Source: Castellaniella hirudinis
GTDB lineage: Bacteria > Pseudomonadota > Gammaproteobacteria > Burkholderiales > Burkholderiaceae_B
Reading direction: 5' to 3'
Assembly: GCF_042651965.1 (NCBI RefSeq)
Contig: NZ_JBHSDY010000010.1
Span: 434,001-498,000 of the forward strand
DNA length: 64,000 nucleotides
In this document: in pieces, positions 1 through 7,876 of the stretch
How the letters are laid out: every line of letters begins with the position of its first letter
Position numbering within the stretch: position 1 is the first letter of the stretch
The notes under the pieces: generated by a model
Databases searched by the model: none
Told to the model about the DNA's origin: nothing
The model's input: only the letters and a program-made list of their open reading frames with translations
Translations under genes and position numbers: made by a program

Positions 1-2
1 AG

Positions 3-827
3 CAGGAGGTCGCGACGGTGCGTCAATCCCGCGCCGCCCAAAGTGACGCGCCGGTGCTGGAACTCGGCGGCGTCTCCATGGAGACGTCGGGCGTGTCCGT
101 GCTCGATCGGGTCAGCCTGAAGGTGTGCAGGGGAGAAGTGGTGGGGATTGCAGGGGTGGTCGGCAATGGGCAGACGGAACTGGTGGACGCCATCCTCGGC
201 CTGCGGCCCCTGACCTCGGGGACCGTCATTCTGGACGGTGAGGACATCGGCTCCTCGGATGTCCTGAACCGGCGCGCCGGCGGCATTGCGCATATCCCCG
301 AGGACAGGCATGCGCATGCCATCGTGGGTGAAATGGACCTCGCGTCCAATTTCATCCTGGGGCGCGAAGGGACGCCGAAGTTTTCCCGCCATGGCGTCCT
401 GAACCGCAAGCGGATCGGCGAATTCGCCCGGCACAGCATGGCGGAGTTCGACGTCCGCGCTCAATCGGCGGGTGCGCGGATCCGGTTTCTTTCCGGCGGC
501 AATCAGCAGAAAGTGGTGATCGGCCGCGAGCTGTCGACCCAGCCCAAATTCATCATCGCCCACGAACCCGCGCGGGGCCTGGACTTCGCCGCCACCGCCT
601 ACGTGCGCAGCCGGCTGGTTCAGGCGGCCGAAGAGGGGGCCGGCGTCTTGCTGATCTCCAGCGATCTCGATGAGCTCGTGGAGCTCTCCAACCGGATCCT
701 GGTGATCTGCGGAGGGCGCCTGGTGGGCGCCCTGGATTCAGGCCATTACGATCCCGAGACCTTGGGACTGTTGATGGCCGGGGTGTCCGTGGAGGCGGAT
801 GCATCAGTGAAAACTATTGAAAATTGA
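3..827 (+). CDS. Sugar/nucleoside ABC transporter ATP-binding protein, C-terminal half (5' truncated by window edge)
   Basis: The reading frame is open to the left edge, so this is the second nucleotide-binding domain of a tandem ABC ATPase of the RbsA/XylG/YufO type, normally about 500 residues. Visible are a relaxed Walker A (GVVGNGQTEL), the signature SGGNQQKVVIGREL, and a Walker B/D-loop (FIIAHEPARGLD). The wording PARGLD followed by a SSDLDEL H-loop region lacking the usual His is typical of the second domain in this family, and GNGQTEL is commonest in the nucleoside (BMP-dependent) branch. It would energise uptake of a nucleoside or simple sugar at the inner membrane. No permease follows it, so partner genes must lie to the left or be absent. 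A GTG at 18 is an internal codon rather than the start. Confidence 0.85.
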   Translation, partial: QEVATVRQSRAAQSDAPVLELGGVSMETSGVSVLDRVSLKVCRGEVVGIAGVVGNGQTELVDAILGLRPLTSGTVILDGEDIGSSDVLNRRAGGIAHIPEDRHAHAIVGEMDLASNFILGREGTPKFSRHGVLNRKRIGEFARHSMAEFDVRAQSAGARIRFLSGGNQQKVVIGRELSTQPKFIIAHEPARGLDFAATAYVRSRLVQAAEEGAGVLLISSDLDELVELSNRILVICGGRLVGALDSGHYDPETLGLLMAGVSVEADASVKTIEN

Positions 828-1146
828 ATTCATAATTAAATTATGCATCGATAATCGGTGTGCAGTGCGTCAGGCAAGTGCGGATGCTCCAAGAGATCCT
901 GCCTGATCATACAGAGGGGGAATCAATCCTTATAAGGGTAATTGCCCATTACGATAGTATGGCTATTTGCATTACGATATTTTGAATACAAAAGGCATTA
1001 TGTAAAAATTCCAGAAAACGAGAGATCTTCTCTCGATACAGTCACACCACGGAAGCTGCTCGTCGGGTCCGTTGTTGGCGTCATCAGGGTGCTGTCACGC
1101 GCCCGGGTCCCGTGCATGAGACAGTCTTCCGGCTCCGTAAGGACAG
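828..1146. other. AT-rich intergenic region upstream of the ABC/amidohydrolase operon
   Basis: No convincing gene is present in these 319 bases. The region is strikingly AT-rich against GC-rich surroundings, chiefly between 820 and 1020. It holds a 7-1-7 palindrome at 831-845 (CATAATT-A-AATTATG) and the 14-bp operator-like repeat at 980-993. A 7-bp inverted repeat separated by 23 bases (870-876 and 900-906) has no T-run and is probably not a terminator. The region most likely carries the promoter for the genes from 1147 on. Confidence 0.6.
980..993. promoter_or_regulatory. Operator-like inverted repeat TTTTGAATACAAAA
   Basis: This 14-bp inverted repeat (TTTTGAATACAAAA) differs by one central base from two repeats at 6452-6465 and 6567-6580 that precede the second catabolic gene run. 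The spacing and form resemble GntR/FCD-type operators, which is inference. It lies about 155 bases upstream of the permease start, so it could act as an upstream activator or repressor site. No regulator gene for it is visible in the window. Confidence 0.55.
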
Positions 1147-1956
1147 ATGATGGCCGGAAACTTGGAAATACCGCCCCTGAAGGCGCGGCGCATGGCTCGG
1201 TGCAAATCGATTCTGCACCGGGTTCAGCCGGTGGGCTCGATCGCCTTGTTTTTCATGCTTTGGGAACTGGCGGCACGCCTTCAGTGGATCAACCCGCGAT
1301 TCGTGCCGCCGCCCAGCCAGGTCTTTGCCTCTCTCGTGGTCATGCTGCAAAACGGCATGCTGGTCGAAGACACGGTGGCCAGTGTGCAGCGTTCGCTGGC
1401 GGGTTTCTTCCTGGGATCCCTGGTCGCCATCCTGTTGGGTTTGTTGACGGGCCATACCGCCTGGTGCCGCCGCCTGTTCGAACCCATCATTCAACTGTTC
1501 AGGCCGATTCCGTCGATCGCGTTCGTGCCGCTGGCGACGCTCTGGTTCGGCCTCGGTGAAACGCCCAAGGTGTTTCTGATCGCGTATGGCGCTTTTTTTC
1601 CGGTATGGCTGAATACCCATGTGGGAGTCGGCACGGTGGACAGGGATTACCTGCGCGCCGCCCGGTGTCTGGGGGCGAATGCGCGGCAGATCTTTTTCGG
1701 TATCGTGCTGCCGGCCGCCTTGCCCTTCATCGTGGCCGGATTGCGGTTTGGAATCGGCGTGGCGTTCATCGTCCTTGTGGCCGCTGAAATGACCGGAGCA
1801 TCGGCCGGACTCGGCTACCGCATCGAGCAGTCCCATCTGGTTTTCCGCCCGGATCAGATGCTCGTCGGTCTTCTGATGCTGGGGATTCTGGGCGCGGTCG
1901 CGGATTGGGTATTCCACAAAATCACCAGCAAGACTTTGCTGTTCTGGGTTAACTGA
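1147..1956 (+). CDS. SsuC/TauC-type ABC transporter permease
   Basis: The product is a 269-residue inner-membrane permease of the BPD transporter type used by sulfonate, nitrate, taurine and pyrimidine-precursor importers. The cytoplasmic EAA loop is recognisable around residues 170-205 (YLRAARCLGANARQIFFGIV followed by LPAALPF). Hydrophobic segments include residues about 28-45, 80-105 and 190-215. Start is ATG 1147 or the adjacent ATG 1150; AAGGA at 1139-1143 fits the second slightly better. The ATPase gene starts within 16 bases of its stop and the binding protein lies two genes further on, giving a complete importer. Its substrate is not readable from sequence; the neighbouring hydrolases suggest a nitrogen heterocycle or ureide. 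Confidence 0.9.
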   Translation: MMAGNLEIPPLKARRMARCKSILHRVQPVGSIALFFMLWELAARLQWINPRFVPPPSQVFASLVVMLQNGMLVEDTVASVQRSLAGFFLGSLVAILLGLLTGHTAWCRRLFEPIIQLFRPIPSIAFVPLATLWFGLGETPKVFLIAYGAFFPVWLNTHVGVGTVDRDYLRAARCLGANARQIFFGIVLPAALPFIVAGLRFGIGVAFIVLVAAEMTGASAGLGYRIEQSHLVFRPDQMLVGLLMLGILGAVADWVFHKITSKTLLFWVN

Positions 1957-1971
1957 GTGGGGGCGGCTCGA

Positions 1972-2826
1972 ATGTCCACGGAAATTTCGGGTATCGGCGG
2001 CGGGCGGCAGCGTGACGGCGCCATCGAGGTGAAGGACCTGAACGTCCAGTACCGGTCGAACGGCGGCTTGATCAAGGCTGTGGATGCGTTCAGCCTCGAT
2101 GTGGCGCCGGGCGAGTTCGTGTGCCTGCTGGGGCCGTCGGGATGTGGAAAGTCCACGATCCTCAACGTCATGGCGGGTTTCATTCCGGCCAGTTCCGGAT
2201 CCGTGCGGCTGGACGGCGAACTCGTGACGGAAGCGGGGCAGGACCGGGGCGTCGTCTTTCAGCGCTATGTCCTGTTCCCCTGGCTCAATGTCTTGCAGAA
2301 CGTCGAATATGGTCTCAAGGTCCGGGGCGTGGACAAGGCGCTCAGGCAGCAGAAAGCGCGCGAATACCTGCACCTCGTCGGGCTGGCCGGCTTCGAACAG
2401 AAATATCCGAAGGAGCTGTCGGGAGGCATGCAGCAGCGCGTCGGCATCGCGCGCGTCCTGGTCAACGGACCCAAGGTCATGCTGATGGACGAACCTTTCG
2501 GCGCGCTGGACAGCCAGACGAGATACATGATGCAGGAGCTCACGCTCAAGGTCTCGCAGAAGGATGGCACCACGATCATATTCGTGACCCACGATCTCGA
2601 CGAAGCCTTGCTGCTGGGGGATCGGATCTGCGTCATTACCGCATCACCGGGGCGCGTCAAGGAGGTCATCACGAATCCCATTCCCGGGCCGCGGTCGACG
2701 GAGATCGCCAGCCTGCCGGAATACGTCGAAACCCGGCGCCGGATTTATGAAATGCTGCGTGATGAGATACAGCGGTCATTTGCCCAGGAGGCGGAAAAAC
2801 TGGGGGTTTCGAAAGTCGGCGCGTAG
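1972..2826 (+). CDS. SsuB/TauB-type ABC transporter ATP-binding protein
   Basis: This is a single-domain ABC ATPase of about 284 residues that powers the permease encoded just upstream. Walker A (GPSGCGKST), Q-loop (VVFQRYVLFPW), signature (LSGGMQQRVGIARVL), Walker B (VMLMDEPFGALD) and the switch His (FVTHDLDEA) are all intact. GMQQR and the LFPWLNV stretch are characteristic of the nitrate/sulfonate/taurine subfamily. ATG 1972 is preferred; an in-frame GTG at 1957, directly after the permease stop, would add five residues. It is translationally coupled or nearly so with the permease. Confidence 0.92.
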   Translation: MSTEISGIGGGRQRDGAIEVKDLNVQYRSNGGLIKAVDAFSLDVAPGEFVCLLGPSGCGKSTILNVMAGFIPASSGSVRLDGELVTEAGQDRGVVFQRYVLFPWLNVLQNVEYGLKVRGVDKALRQQKAREYLHLVGLAGFEQKYPKELSGGMQQRVGIARVLVNGPKVMLMDEPFGALDSQTRYMMQELTLKVSQKDGTTIIFVTHDLDEALLLGDRICVITASPGRVKEVITNPIPGPRSTEIASLPEYVETRRRIYEMLRDEIQRSFAQEAEKLGVSKVGA

Positions 2827-2877
2827 TGTTCGCCGATGCGGAATGGAAATCACGGGCGTGGCGGAGCGGGGCAAAAG

Positions 2878-4341
2878 ATGCGGACACGGGTCAAGGCGGG
2901 CTGGCTTATCGGGCACGACGGGAGATCGCATGAAATCATCCGGGACGGCGAGCTCGTCTACGAGGATTCCGAGATCATTTTCGTCGGCAGGCATTTCGAG
3001 GGAAGCGTGGACGTCTCGATTGATGCCGGGGGAAAACTCGTCGGCCCGGGTTTCATCGATAGCCATGTCCACGCGGGGCATCGCGCGGTCCATCGCCTCA
3101 TGTCCGACTGCGGCCGGCCCGAATTTCTGGGGCAGCCGTTCTACGAGCTGATTCCCTCTCTCGGAAAATCCAGTACGGGCGATCCCCGGCGAGCCGTGGG
3201 CCGGGAACTCGATCTCCAGGCGCAATACACCGTTGTTGAACTGCTGCTGAGCGGGATCACGACGTTCGTCGAGTTCGGGGCGTCGGCCGGCATGCAGGCG
3301 GCGCTGGCGGACCACGTCGAAAAACTGGGGATGCGGGCCTACCTGGGACCGGGTTTCGAATCGGGCAAATTGGGCTGTGATCAGGACGGGCGCCGCGCCT
3401 TCGAGCCCCATGACGACGAGGGGATGTCGCAGCTTCAGGAGGCCTTGCAGTTCATCGAGCGGCATGATGGCAAGGCCGAGGGGCGCATCAAGGGAATATT
3501 GGTACCCCGCGAAGTCGATACCTGCAGCGTATCGCTCCTGAAACGGGCCAACGAGCTCGCCATCGAACGCAAGCTCGTGCTTGCGACGCATGCTGCCTAC
3601 AACCCCTGGGAGGTCTACGAGACCATCGCCAGGCATGGGTGCACGCCGATCGAGCTGCTGGAGCGGATTGGCATGCTGCGGCCCGGCGTCATCCTGGGCC
3701 ACTGCAACTACTGCGCATCGGAAGGGCGCATGCACTATCCGGGCGGCCGTGATCTGGAAATACTGGCGCAGAGCGGTGCGTGCGTGTCCCATTGCCCGGT
3801 GAATCTGATGCGGCGGGGGCGGATGCTGGATCACTGGGGAAAGTACCGCGGCCTGGGCATACCCATTGCCCTGGGCTCCGATACCTATCCCAGGGACATG
3901 GTGGCCCTCATGCGCGCGGCGTCCTACATGGGCAAGATGGCATCGGGGGACCTGTTCGTGGCGCCGGCCGGCGAGGTCTACGAGGCGGCCACCACTGCGG
4001 GTGCCGATGTCCTGGGCAGGCGGGATCTCGGGCGCCTGGCGCCGGGAGCGAAGGCCGACTTCATCGTCATGGGCCTGTCCGGGACGCGGCACTTGAGACT
4101 GACGCCCGTGCGCGATCCGATCCGGGCCCTGGTCGAATGCGGCATGGGCGACGATGTCGAGACAGTGGTCATCGACGGCCATGTCCGCATGCGCGAGCGC
4201 GTCATCCCGGGCATCGATCTTCCGGCGTTGCAGCGGGACATCCAGCGGGATGCGGAGGCGGTATGGGAGCAGGTCAAGGACTGGGATCCTCTCGGGCGCA
4301 GCGCCGAGGCGCGCCAGCCCTACTCATTTCCGATGAGGTGA
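2878..4341 (+). CDS. Metal-dependent amidohydrolase (TRZ/ATZ, guanine-deaminase-like)
   Basis: The product (487 residues) is a TIM-barrel amidohydrolase that would hydrolyse or deaminate a heterocycle or amide. Metal and catalytic residues are visible: HxH at H63/H65 (IDSHVHAG), H238 (LATHAAYN), H275 (ILGHCNY) and D335 (LGSDTYP). The N-terminal beta-sandwich and the C-terminal LGRLAPGAKADFIVM stretch are typical of the chlorohydrolase/guanine deaminase group. ATG 2878 follows GGAGCGGGGC, while an ATG at 2836 would add a non-homologous-looking tail. It lies between the ATPase and the binding-protein gene of an importer, so the imported compound is probably its substrate or precursor. Substrate assignment inside this superfamily is unreliable. 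Confidence 0.82.
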   Translation: MRTRVKAGWLIGHDGRSHEIIRDGELVYEDSEIIFVGRHFEGSVDVSIDAGGKLVGPGFIDSHVHAGHRAVHRLMSDCGRPEFLGQPFYELIPSLGKSSTGDPRRAVGRELDLQAQYTVVELLLSGITTFVEFGASAGMQAALADHVEKLGMRAYLGPGFESGKLGCDQDGRRAFEPHDDEGMSQLQEALQFIERHDGKAEGRIKGILVPREVDTCSVSLLKRANELAIERKLVLATHAAYNPWEVYETIARHGCTPIELLERIGMLRPGVILGHCNYCASEGRMHYPGGRDLEILAQSGACVSHCPVNLMRRGRMLDHWGKYRGLGIPIALGSDTYPRDMVALMRAASYMGKMASGDLFVAPAGEVYEAATTAGADVLGRRDLGRLAPGAKADFIVMGLSGTRHLRLTPVRDPIRALVECGMGDDVETVVIDGHVRMRERVIPGIDLPALQRDIQRDAEAVWEQVKDWDPLGRSAEARQPYSFPMR

Positions 4342-4381
4342 CGCTCCTCGGATCACATCGTAGTCAAAACCGGAGGTCTTC

Positions 4382-5386
4382 ATGAATACAGGCGTGACGC
4401 GGCGGGAGCTGTTGCTTGGTGCGGTTGGAGCGGTTGGGGCCTGGGCGCTTGGCGCGCCATCGGCGCGTGCGCAGTCCAAGACGGGCGGTTTTCGATTCGC
4501 CGACAATCCATCCATCAGTTGGCCTCAGCCTTACATCGCATCCCAACAAGGCCTCTGGAAGAAAAACGGCATCGAAGTCCTGCCGACGCCGCAGCGGTTC
4601 GGCACGGGCCAATCGTCCTTGAATGCGCTGCTCCAGTCCGATGAAGTCCACATGGCGGTCGTTGCGGAGACGCCGGTGACGCTGGCCCTGATCGCAAAGA
4701 TGCCCTTGCGTCTCATCACCGGACTGTCCTCGACGACGTGGAAAATATCGACGCGCCGTTCGGCCGGGATCGGTTCGCTCGCCGAGCTCGCCGGCCACCG
4801 GCTGGGCGTCGCCGTGGGCACATCGGCGGAATACTTTATGGATTCCGCCTTGAACAGCGTCGGCCTCACGCAGAAAGACGTCACAGTCATCAACGTCAAG
4901 CCGACCGATATGGTGCCCGCCTTGAGCGGCGGGAGCCTGGATGCTTTTTTCATTTGGGATCCCTTCCGTTTCGAGGCCCGCAGAATCCTGGGGGATGAGT
5001 ATGTCGAGCTGGACTTTCCGGCCTTCAGGTCGAATTCCTTTCTGGTGACGAAAGCCGACTTCGTCGAGCGGCATCATGACGCGATCGCGCCGATTTTGAA
5101 GGCGCTCATCGAAGCCAATGGGATCATGGCGGCGGCGCCCGCAGAGTCGGCCGCCTACATGGCCGGGCTCATCGGCATCGATCCGCAGATCGCCTCCGAC
5201 ATCTGGAAGGCGCATACGTACGATGTGGCGCTGCGGGGGGACATGGTGAAGGCCCTGGAAAATTATTCCCGCTATGTGATCGATAAGGGGATCGTGGCCC
5301 CGGGGACCGAGATCCCGGATTTCCGATCCACCATGCTGATCGAAGACCTCAAGCAGGTAGACGCGGGCAGGGTCGACCATGGATAA
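4382..5386 (+). CDS. ABC transporter substrate-binding protein (NMT1/SsuA-like), Tat-type signal
   Basis: This 334-residue periplasmic binding protein belongs to the NMT1/SsuA/ThiY-like group. The N-terminus (VTRRELLLGAVGAVGAWALG, ending near APSARAQ) is a twin-arginine signal peptide, so the protein is probably exported folded. The body shows typical type-2 periplasmic binding elements (VVAETPVTLALIAKMPLRLI, a GSLAELAGHRLGVAVGTSAE segment, and GGSLDAFFIWDPF). It pairs with the permease and ATPase encoded at 1147-2826. Its last 8 bases overlap the next gene, supporting co-translation. Ligand unknown. Confidence 0.88.
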   Translation: MNTGVTRRELLLGAVGAVGAWALGAPSARAQSKTGGFRFADNPSISWPQPYIASQQGLWKKNGIEVLPTPQRFGTGQSSLNALLQSDEVHMAVVAETPVTLALIAKMPLRLITGLSSTTWKISTRRSAGIGSLAELAGHRLGVAVGTSAEYFMDSALNSVGLTQKDVTVINVKPTDMVPALSGGSLDAFFIWDPFRFEARRILGDEYVELDFPAFRSNSFLVTKADFVERHHDAIAPILKALIEANGIMAAAPAESAAYMAGLIGIDPQIASDIWKAHTYDVALRGDMVKALENYSRYVIDKGIVAPGTEIPDFRSTMLIEDLKQVDAGRVDHG

Positions 5387-6401
5387 GCCGAACGTGCTGT
5401 ATGCGACGTCCCGTCCGGCCCGGCATCGGGATATCGCCCTGCAGGCGGCGCCGGCTGACGTGCGCGTCGTCATGTGCTCCAGCGACGACCCCGGCGAACT
5501 GCTGCGGCATCTCCCCGATGCCGACTTCCTGATTTCCGAGCGGGCGCTGACGATCGATGCGAAGCTGCTCGAGGCGGCGGGAAGACTTCGGCTGATACAG
5601 CGGATCGGGAGGCTCACGCACGATATCGATATGCGAGAGACGGCCCGGCGCGGCATCCGGGTGTGCTACCTGCCGGTCGAGCGGTGCGCCAAGGTCGCCG
5701 AGCACGCCATGATGCAGATGCTCATGCTTCAGCGCGGCTATCGCCGCCTCGAGCGCCTGGTGCGCACCCCGTCGGATCGGGAGCCTGCCCGGTGCGATGC
5801 GAATACGTTCGCCTACAACTGGGCGGGGGCCGACGTGAAGCCGATCCTTGGCGCCGTCGTCGGCATCGTCGGATTCGGCGAGATCGGCGCCGAGCTGTCG
5901 CTGCGGCTGCAGCCGTTCGGCTGCCAGGTGCTGTATCACAAAAGAAGCCGGCTGCCCGAGCATGCGGAGACGGCTTTGGGCGTCCGGTATGAAGCGCTGG
6001 ACGATATGCTGGGAAAGAGCGACGTGGTCGTGATCCTGCTGCCGCACTCCGGCCAGACGGAGGGATCCGTGGATTCGCGGTTCATCGCCGGAATGAAGCG
6101 GGGTGCGATGCTGGTCGCCACGGGGGCGAGCACCGCGCTGAATGAGTTTGAGGTCGCCGAGGCATACCGCTCCGGTGCGATCGGAGGAGTCGCCACGGAT
6201 GGCTGGAACTACGAACCCGTGGAGCCCGATAATCCGCTCGTGCGCCTCGCGGACGATCCCGAGTCGAATGTCGTCTTCACCCCTCATGTGGCCGCCGGCA
6301 GCGGGGTGGTGGATTGGACGGCGCGCCGGGCGGAATACGCCAATATCGTCCGCGCCTTGAGGGGAGACCCCCTGCTGAACGAGCGGATGGCGCCGGACTG
6401 A
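5379..6401 (+). CDS. D-2-hydroxyacid dehydrogenase-like protein lacking the catalytic Arg (paralogue 1)
   Basis: The product (340 residues) has the fold of NAD-dependent D-2-hydroxyacid dehydrogenases: an N-terminal substrate domain, then a Rossmann domain with GIVGFGEIGAEL. Of the catalytic triad, Glu (E279 in NYEP) and His (H303 in TPHVAA) are kept. The Arg that normally sits in the NxxRG motif is replaced: the sequence reads LVATGASTAL, with Ala250 at the Arg position. A paralogue at 14661-15674 has the same change, so it is not random decay. It could act on an unusual substrate, or bind NAD without classical 2-oxoacid reduction. It overlaps the binding-protein gene by 8 bases. Confidence 0.85.
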   Translation: MDKPNVLYATSRPARHRDIALQAAPADVRVVMCSSDDPGELLRHLPDADFLISERALTIDAKLLEAAGRLRLIQRIGRLTHDIDMRETARRGIRVCYLPVERCAKVAEHAMMQMLMLQRGYRRLERLVRTPSDREPARCDANTFAYNWAGADVKPILGAVVGIVGFGEIGAELSLRLQPFGCQVLYHKRSRLPEHAETALGVRYEALDDMLGKSDVVVILLPHSGQTEGSVDSRFIAGMKRGAMLVATGASTALNEFEVAEAYRSGAIGGVATDGWNYEPVEPDNPLVRLADDPESNVVFTPHVAAGSGVVDWTARRAEYANIVRALRGDPLLNERMAPD

Positions 6402-6451
6402 TCCGTTCTTTCGATCGGATGCACGGGAAAACCCTGAGTGTGCTCTTTTAA

Positions 6452-6465
6452 TTTTGAATGCAAAA
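6452..6465. promoter_or_regulatory. Operator-like inverted repeat TTTTGAATGCAAAA
   Basis: Near-palindromic 14-mer, identical to the 980-993 site except at one central base. The flanks extend the symmetry by one A/T pair (A before, T after). Confidence 0.55.
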
Positions 6466-6566
6466 TATAAATGTAGGTGGACGAGATTCTCTCGGTATTG
6501 ATGTATATAGTTGATTTATATAAATAAAATACGGAATCTGCAGAGGGATTCTTTCTTTGTAATGAT

Positions 6567-6580
6567 TTTTGAATTCAAAA
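6567..6580. promoter_or_regulatory. Operator-like perfect palindrome TTTTGAATTCAAAA
   Basis: Perfect 14-bp palindrome, the second copy upstream of the aminotransferase gene, about 70 bases before its start codon. This is near where a repressor would cover a promoter. Confidence 0.6.
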
Positions 6581-6650
6581 TTCAATTCATTTGACTCGTG
6601 CTTGATCAGCAAATGAATCCACAAGACTGTTCTTCAAGGTAAGTTCAACT

Positions 6651-7847
6651 ATGCTAAAGCTCAGCGCACACCCCTCCGGCCGCCACTTTTTGCAGATTCC
6701 GGGGCCGACCAACGTGCCCGATCGCGTGCTGCGGGCCATGGACTATCCCACGATCGATCACCGGGGTCCCGAGTTCGGTGAACTGGGGCGGTCGGTTCTG
6801 GCCGGGATGAAGAAAATCTTCAAGACCGACAGCCATGTGGTGATCTACCCCGCGTCCGGTACCGGCGCTTGGGAAGCCGCACTGGTCAACACGCTGTCCG
6901 GGAACGATCTCGTGCTGATGGCCGAGACCGGGCACTTCGCCACGCTCTGGAAGAAAATGGCCGAGAGCCTGGGGCTGCGGGTGGAGTTCATGCCCGGCGA
7001 CTGGCGCCGGGCCGCAGATCCCGAGGCGGTCGAGGCGCGCCTGCGCAAGGATGCGGGCCACGAGATCAAGGCGGTCTGCATCGTCCACAACGAGACCGCG
7101 ACGGGGGTGACCAGCGATATCCGCGCCGTGCGCGAGGCGATCGATCGGGCGGGCCATCCGGCGCTGCTGCTGGTGGACACGATCTCGTCGCTTGGCTCGA
7201 TCGACTACCGTCATGACGAATGGGGCGTGGACGTGACGGTCTCGGGTTCGCAAAAGGGGCTGATGCTGCCTCCCGGGCTGTCCTTCAACGCGGTGAGCGC
7301 AAAAGCGCTGGCCGCGAGCGAAAAGAGCACGCTGCGCTGCTCATATTGGGATTGGCACGCGATGATCGCGAGCAACGCCACGGGTTATTTCCCCTACACG
7401 CCGGCGACGAATCTGCTCTACGGGCTGCATGAAGCGATCACCATGCTGCTGGACGAGGGGCTGGAGACGGTGTTCGCGCGCCACGACCGGCATGCCGAAG
7501 CCACGCGGCGCGCGGTGCGCGCCTGGGGGCTGGAGATTCTGTGCGCGGATCCGGCACGCTATAGTTCATCGTTGACAGCGGTGCTGATGCCCGAGGGGCA
7601 TGGCGCCGATGCGTTCCGCAAAGTCGTGCTGGACCGCTTCAATATGTCGCTGGGCCAGGGGCTCACCAAGGTCAAGGACAAGGTGTTCCGGATCGGTCAC
7701 CTGGGCGACATCAACGACCTGACGCTGTGCGGAACGCTGTCGGGCGTGGAGATGGGGCTGGGGCTGGCCGGGGTGCCGCATAACGCGGGCGGGGTGGCTG
7801 CGGCGATGGCCTATCTGGCTGAAAACTCGGCAGTGCGCTCGCGCTGA
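6651..7847 (+). CDS. PLP aminotransferase, ureidoglycine/serine/alanine-glyoxylate type
   Basis: The product (398 residues) is a fold-type I, class-V aminotransferase of the alanine/serine-glyoxylate family. It begins with the family hallmark FLQIPGPTNVPDRVLRAMD, and the PLP lysine is K202 in GSQKGLMLPPG, preceded by the cofactor Asp in LLLVDTISS. Members transfer amino groups to glyoxylate; the PucG branch uses (S)-ureidoglycine, the last ureide of purine degradation. Adjacent PuuD- and PuuE-like genes favour a ureide or glyoxylate role over photorespiratory-type serine metabolism, but the branch cannot be fixed from motifs alone. It opens a tightly spaced run reaching 16119 and sits behind two operator-like repeats. 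Confidence 0.85.
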   Translation: MLKLSAHPSGRHFLQIPGPTNVPDRVLRAMDYPTIDHRGPEFGELGRSVLAGMKKIFKTDSHVVIYPASGTGAWEAALVNTLSGNDLVLMAETGHFATLWKKMAESLGLRVEFMPGDWRRAADPEAVEARLRKDAGHEIKAVCIVHNETATGVTSDIRAVREAIDRAGHPALLLVDTISSLGSIDYRHDEWGVDVTVSGSQKGLMLPPGLSFNAVSAKALAASEKSTLRCSYWDWHAMIASNATGYFPYTPATNLLYGLHEAITMLLDEGLETVFARHDRHAEATRRAVRAWGLEILCADPARYSSSLTAVLMPEGHGADAFRKVVLDRFNMSLGQGLTKVKDKVFRIGHLGDINDLTLCGTLSGVEMGLGLAGVPHNAGGVAAAMAYLAENSAVRSR

Positions 7848-7876
7848 TCCGGCGCTTGCACCGTAAAGGAAGCAGC

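Larger units (their letters stand above)
6402..6650. other. AT-rich intergenic region with two operator-like repeats
   Basis: These 249 bases hold no gene. They are AT-rich like the 828-1146 region and carry two copies of the same inverted repeat (6452-6465 and 6567-6580), 101 bases apart. They separate the transporter operon from the long catabolic run starting at 6651, so a second promoter is expected here. Confidence 0.6.

Noticed and set aside
870..906. Terminator after the first ABC ATPase gene
   Set aside because: The 7-bp arms are separated by 23 bases and there is no T-run.
1084..2592. Minus-strand open frame of 502 codons over the transporter genes
   Set aside because: It is antisense to the permease and ATPase, which have all their motifs; composition is that of a GC shadow.
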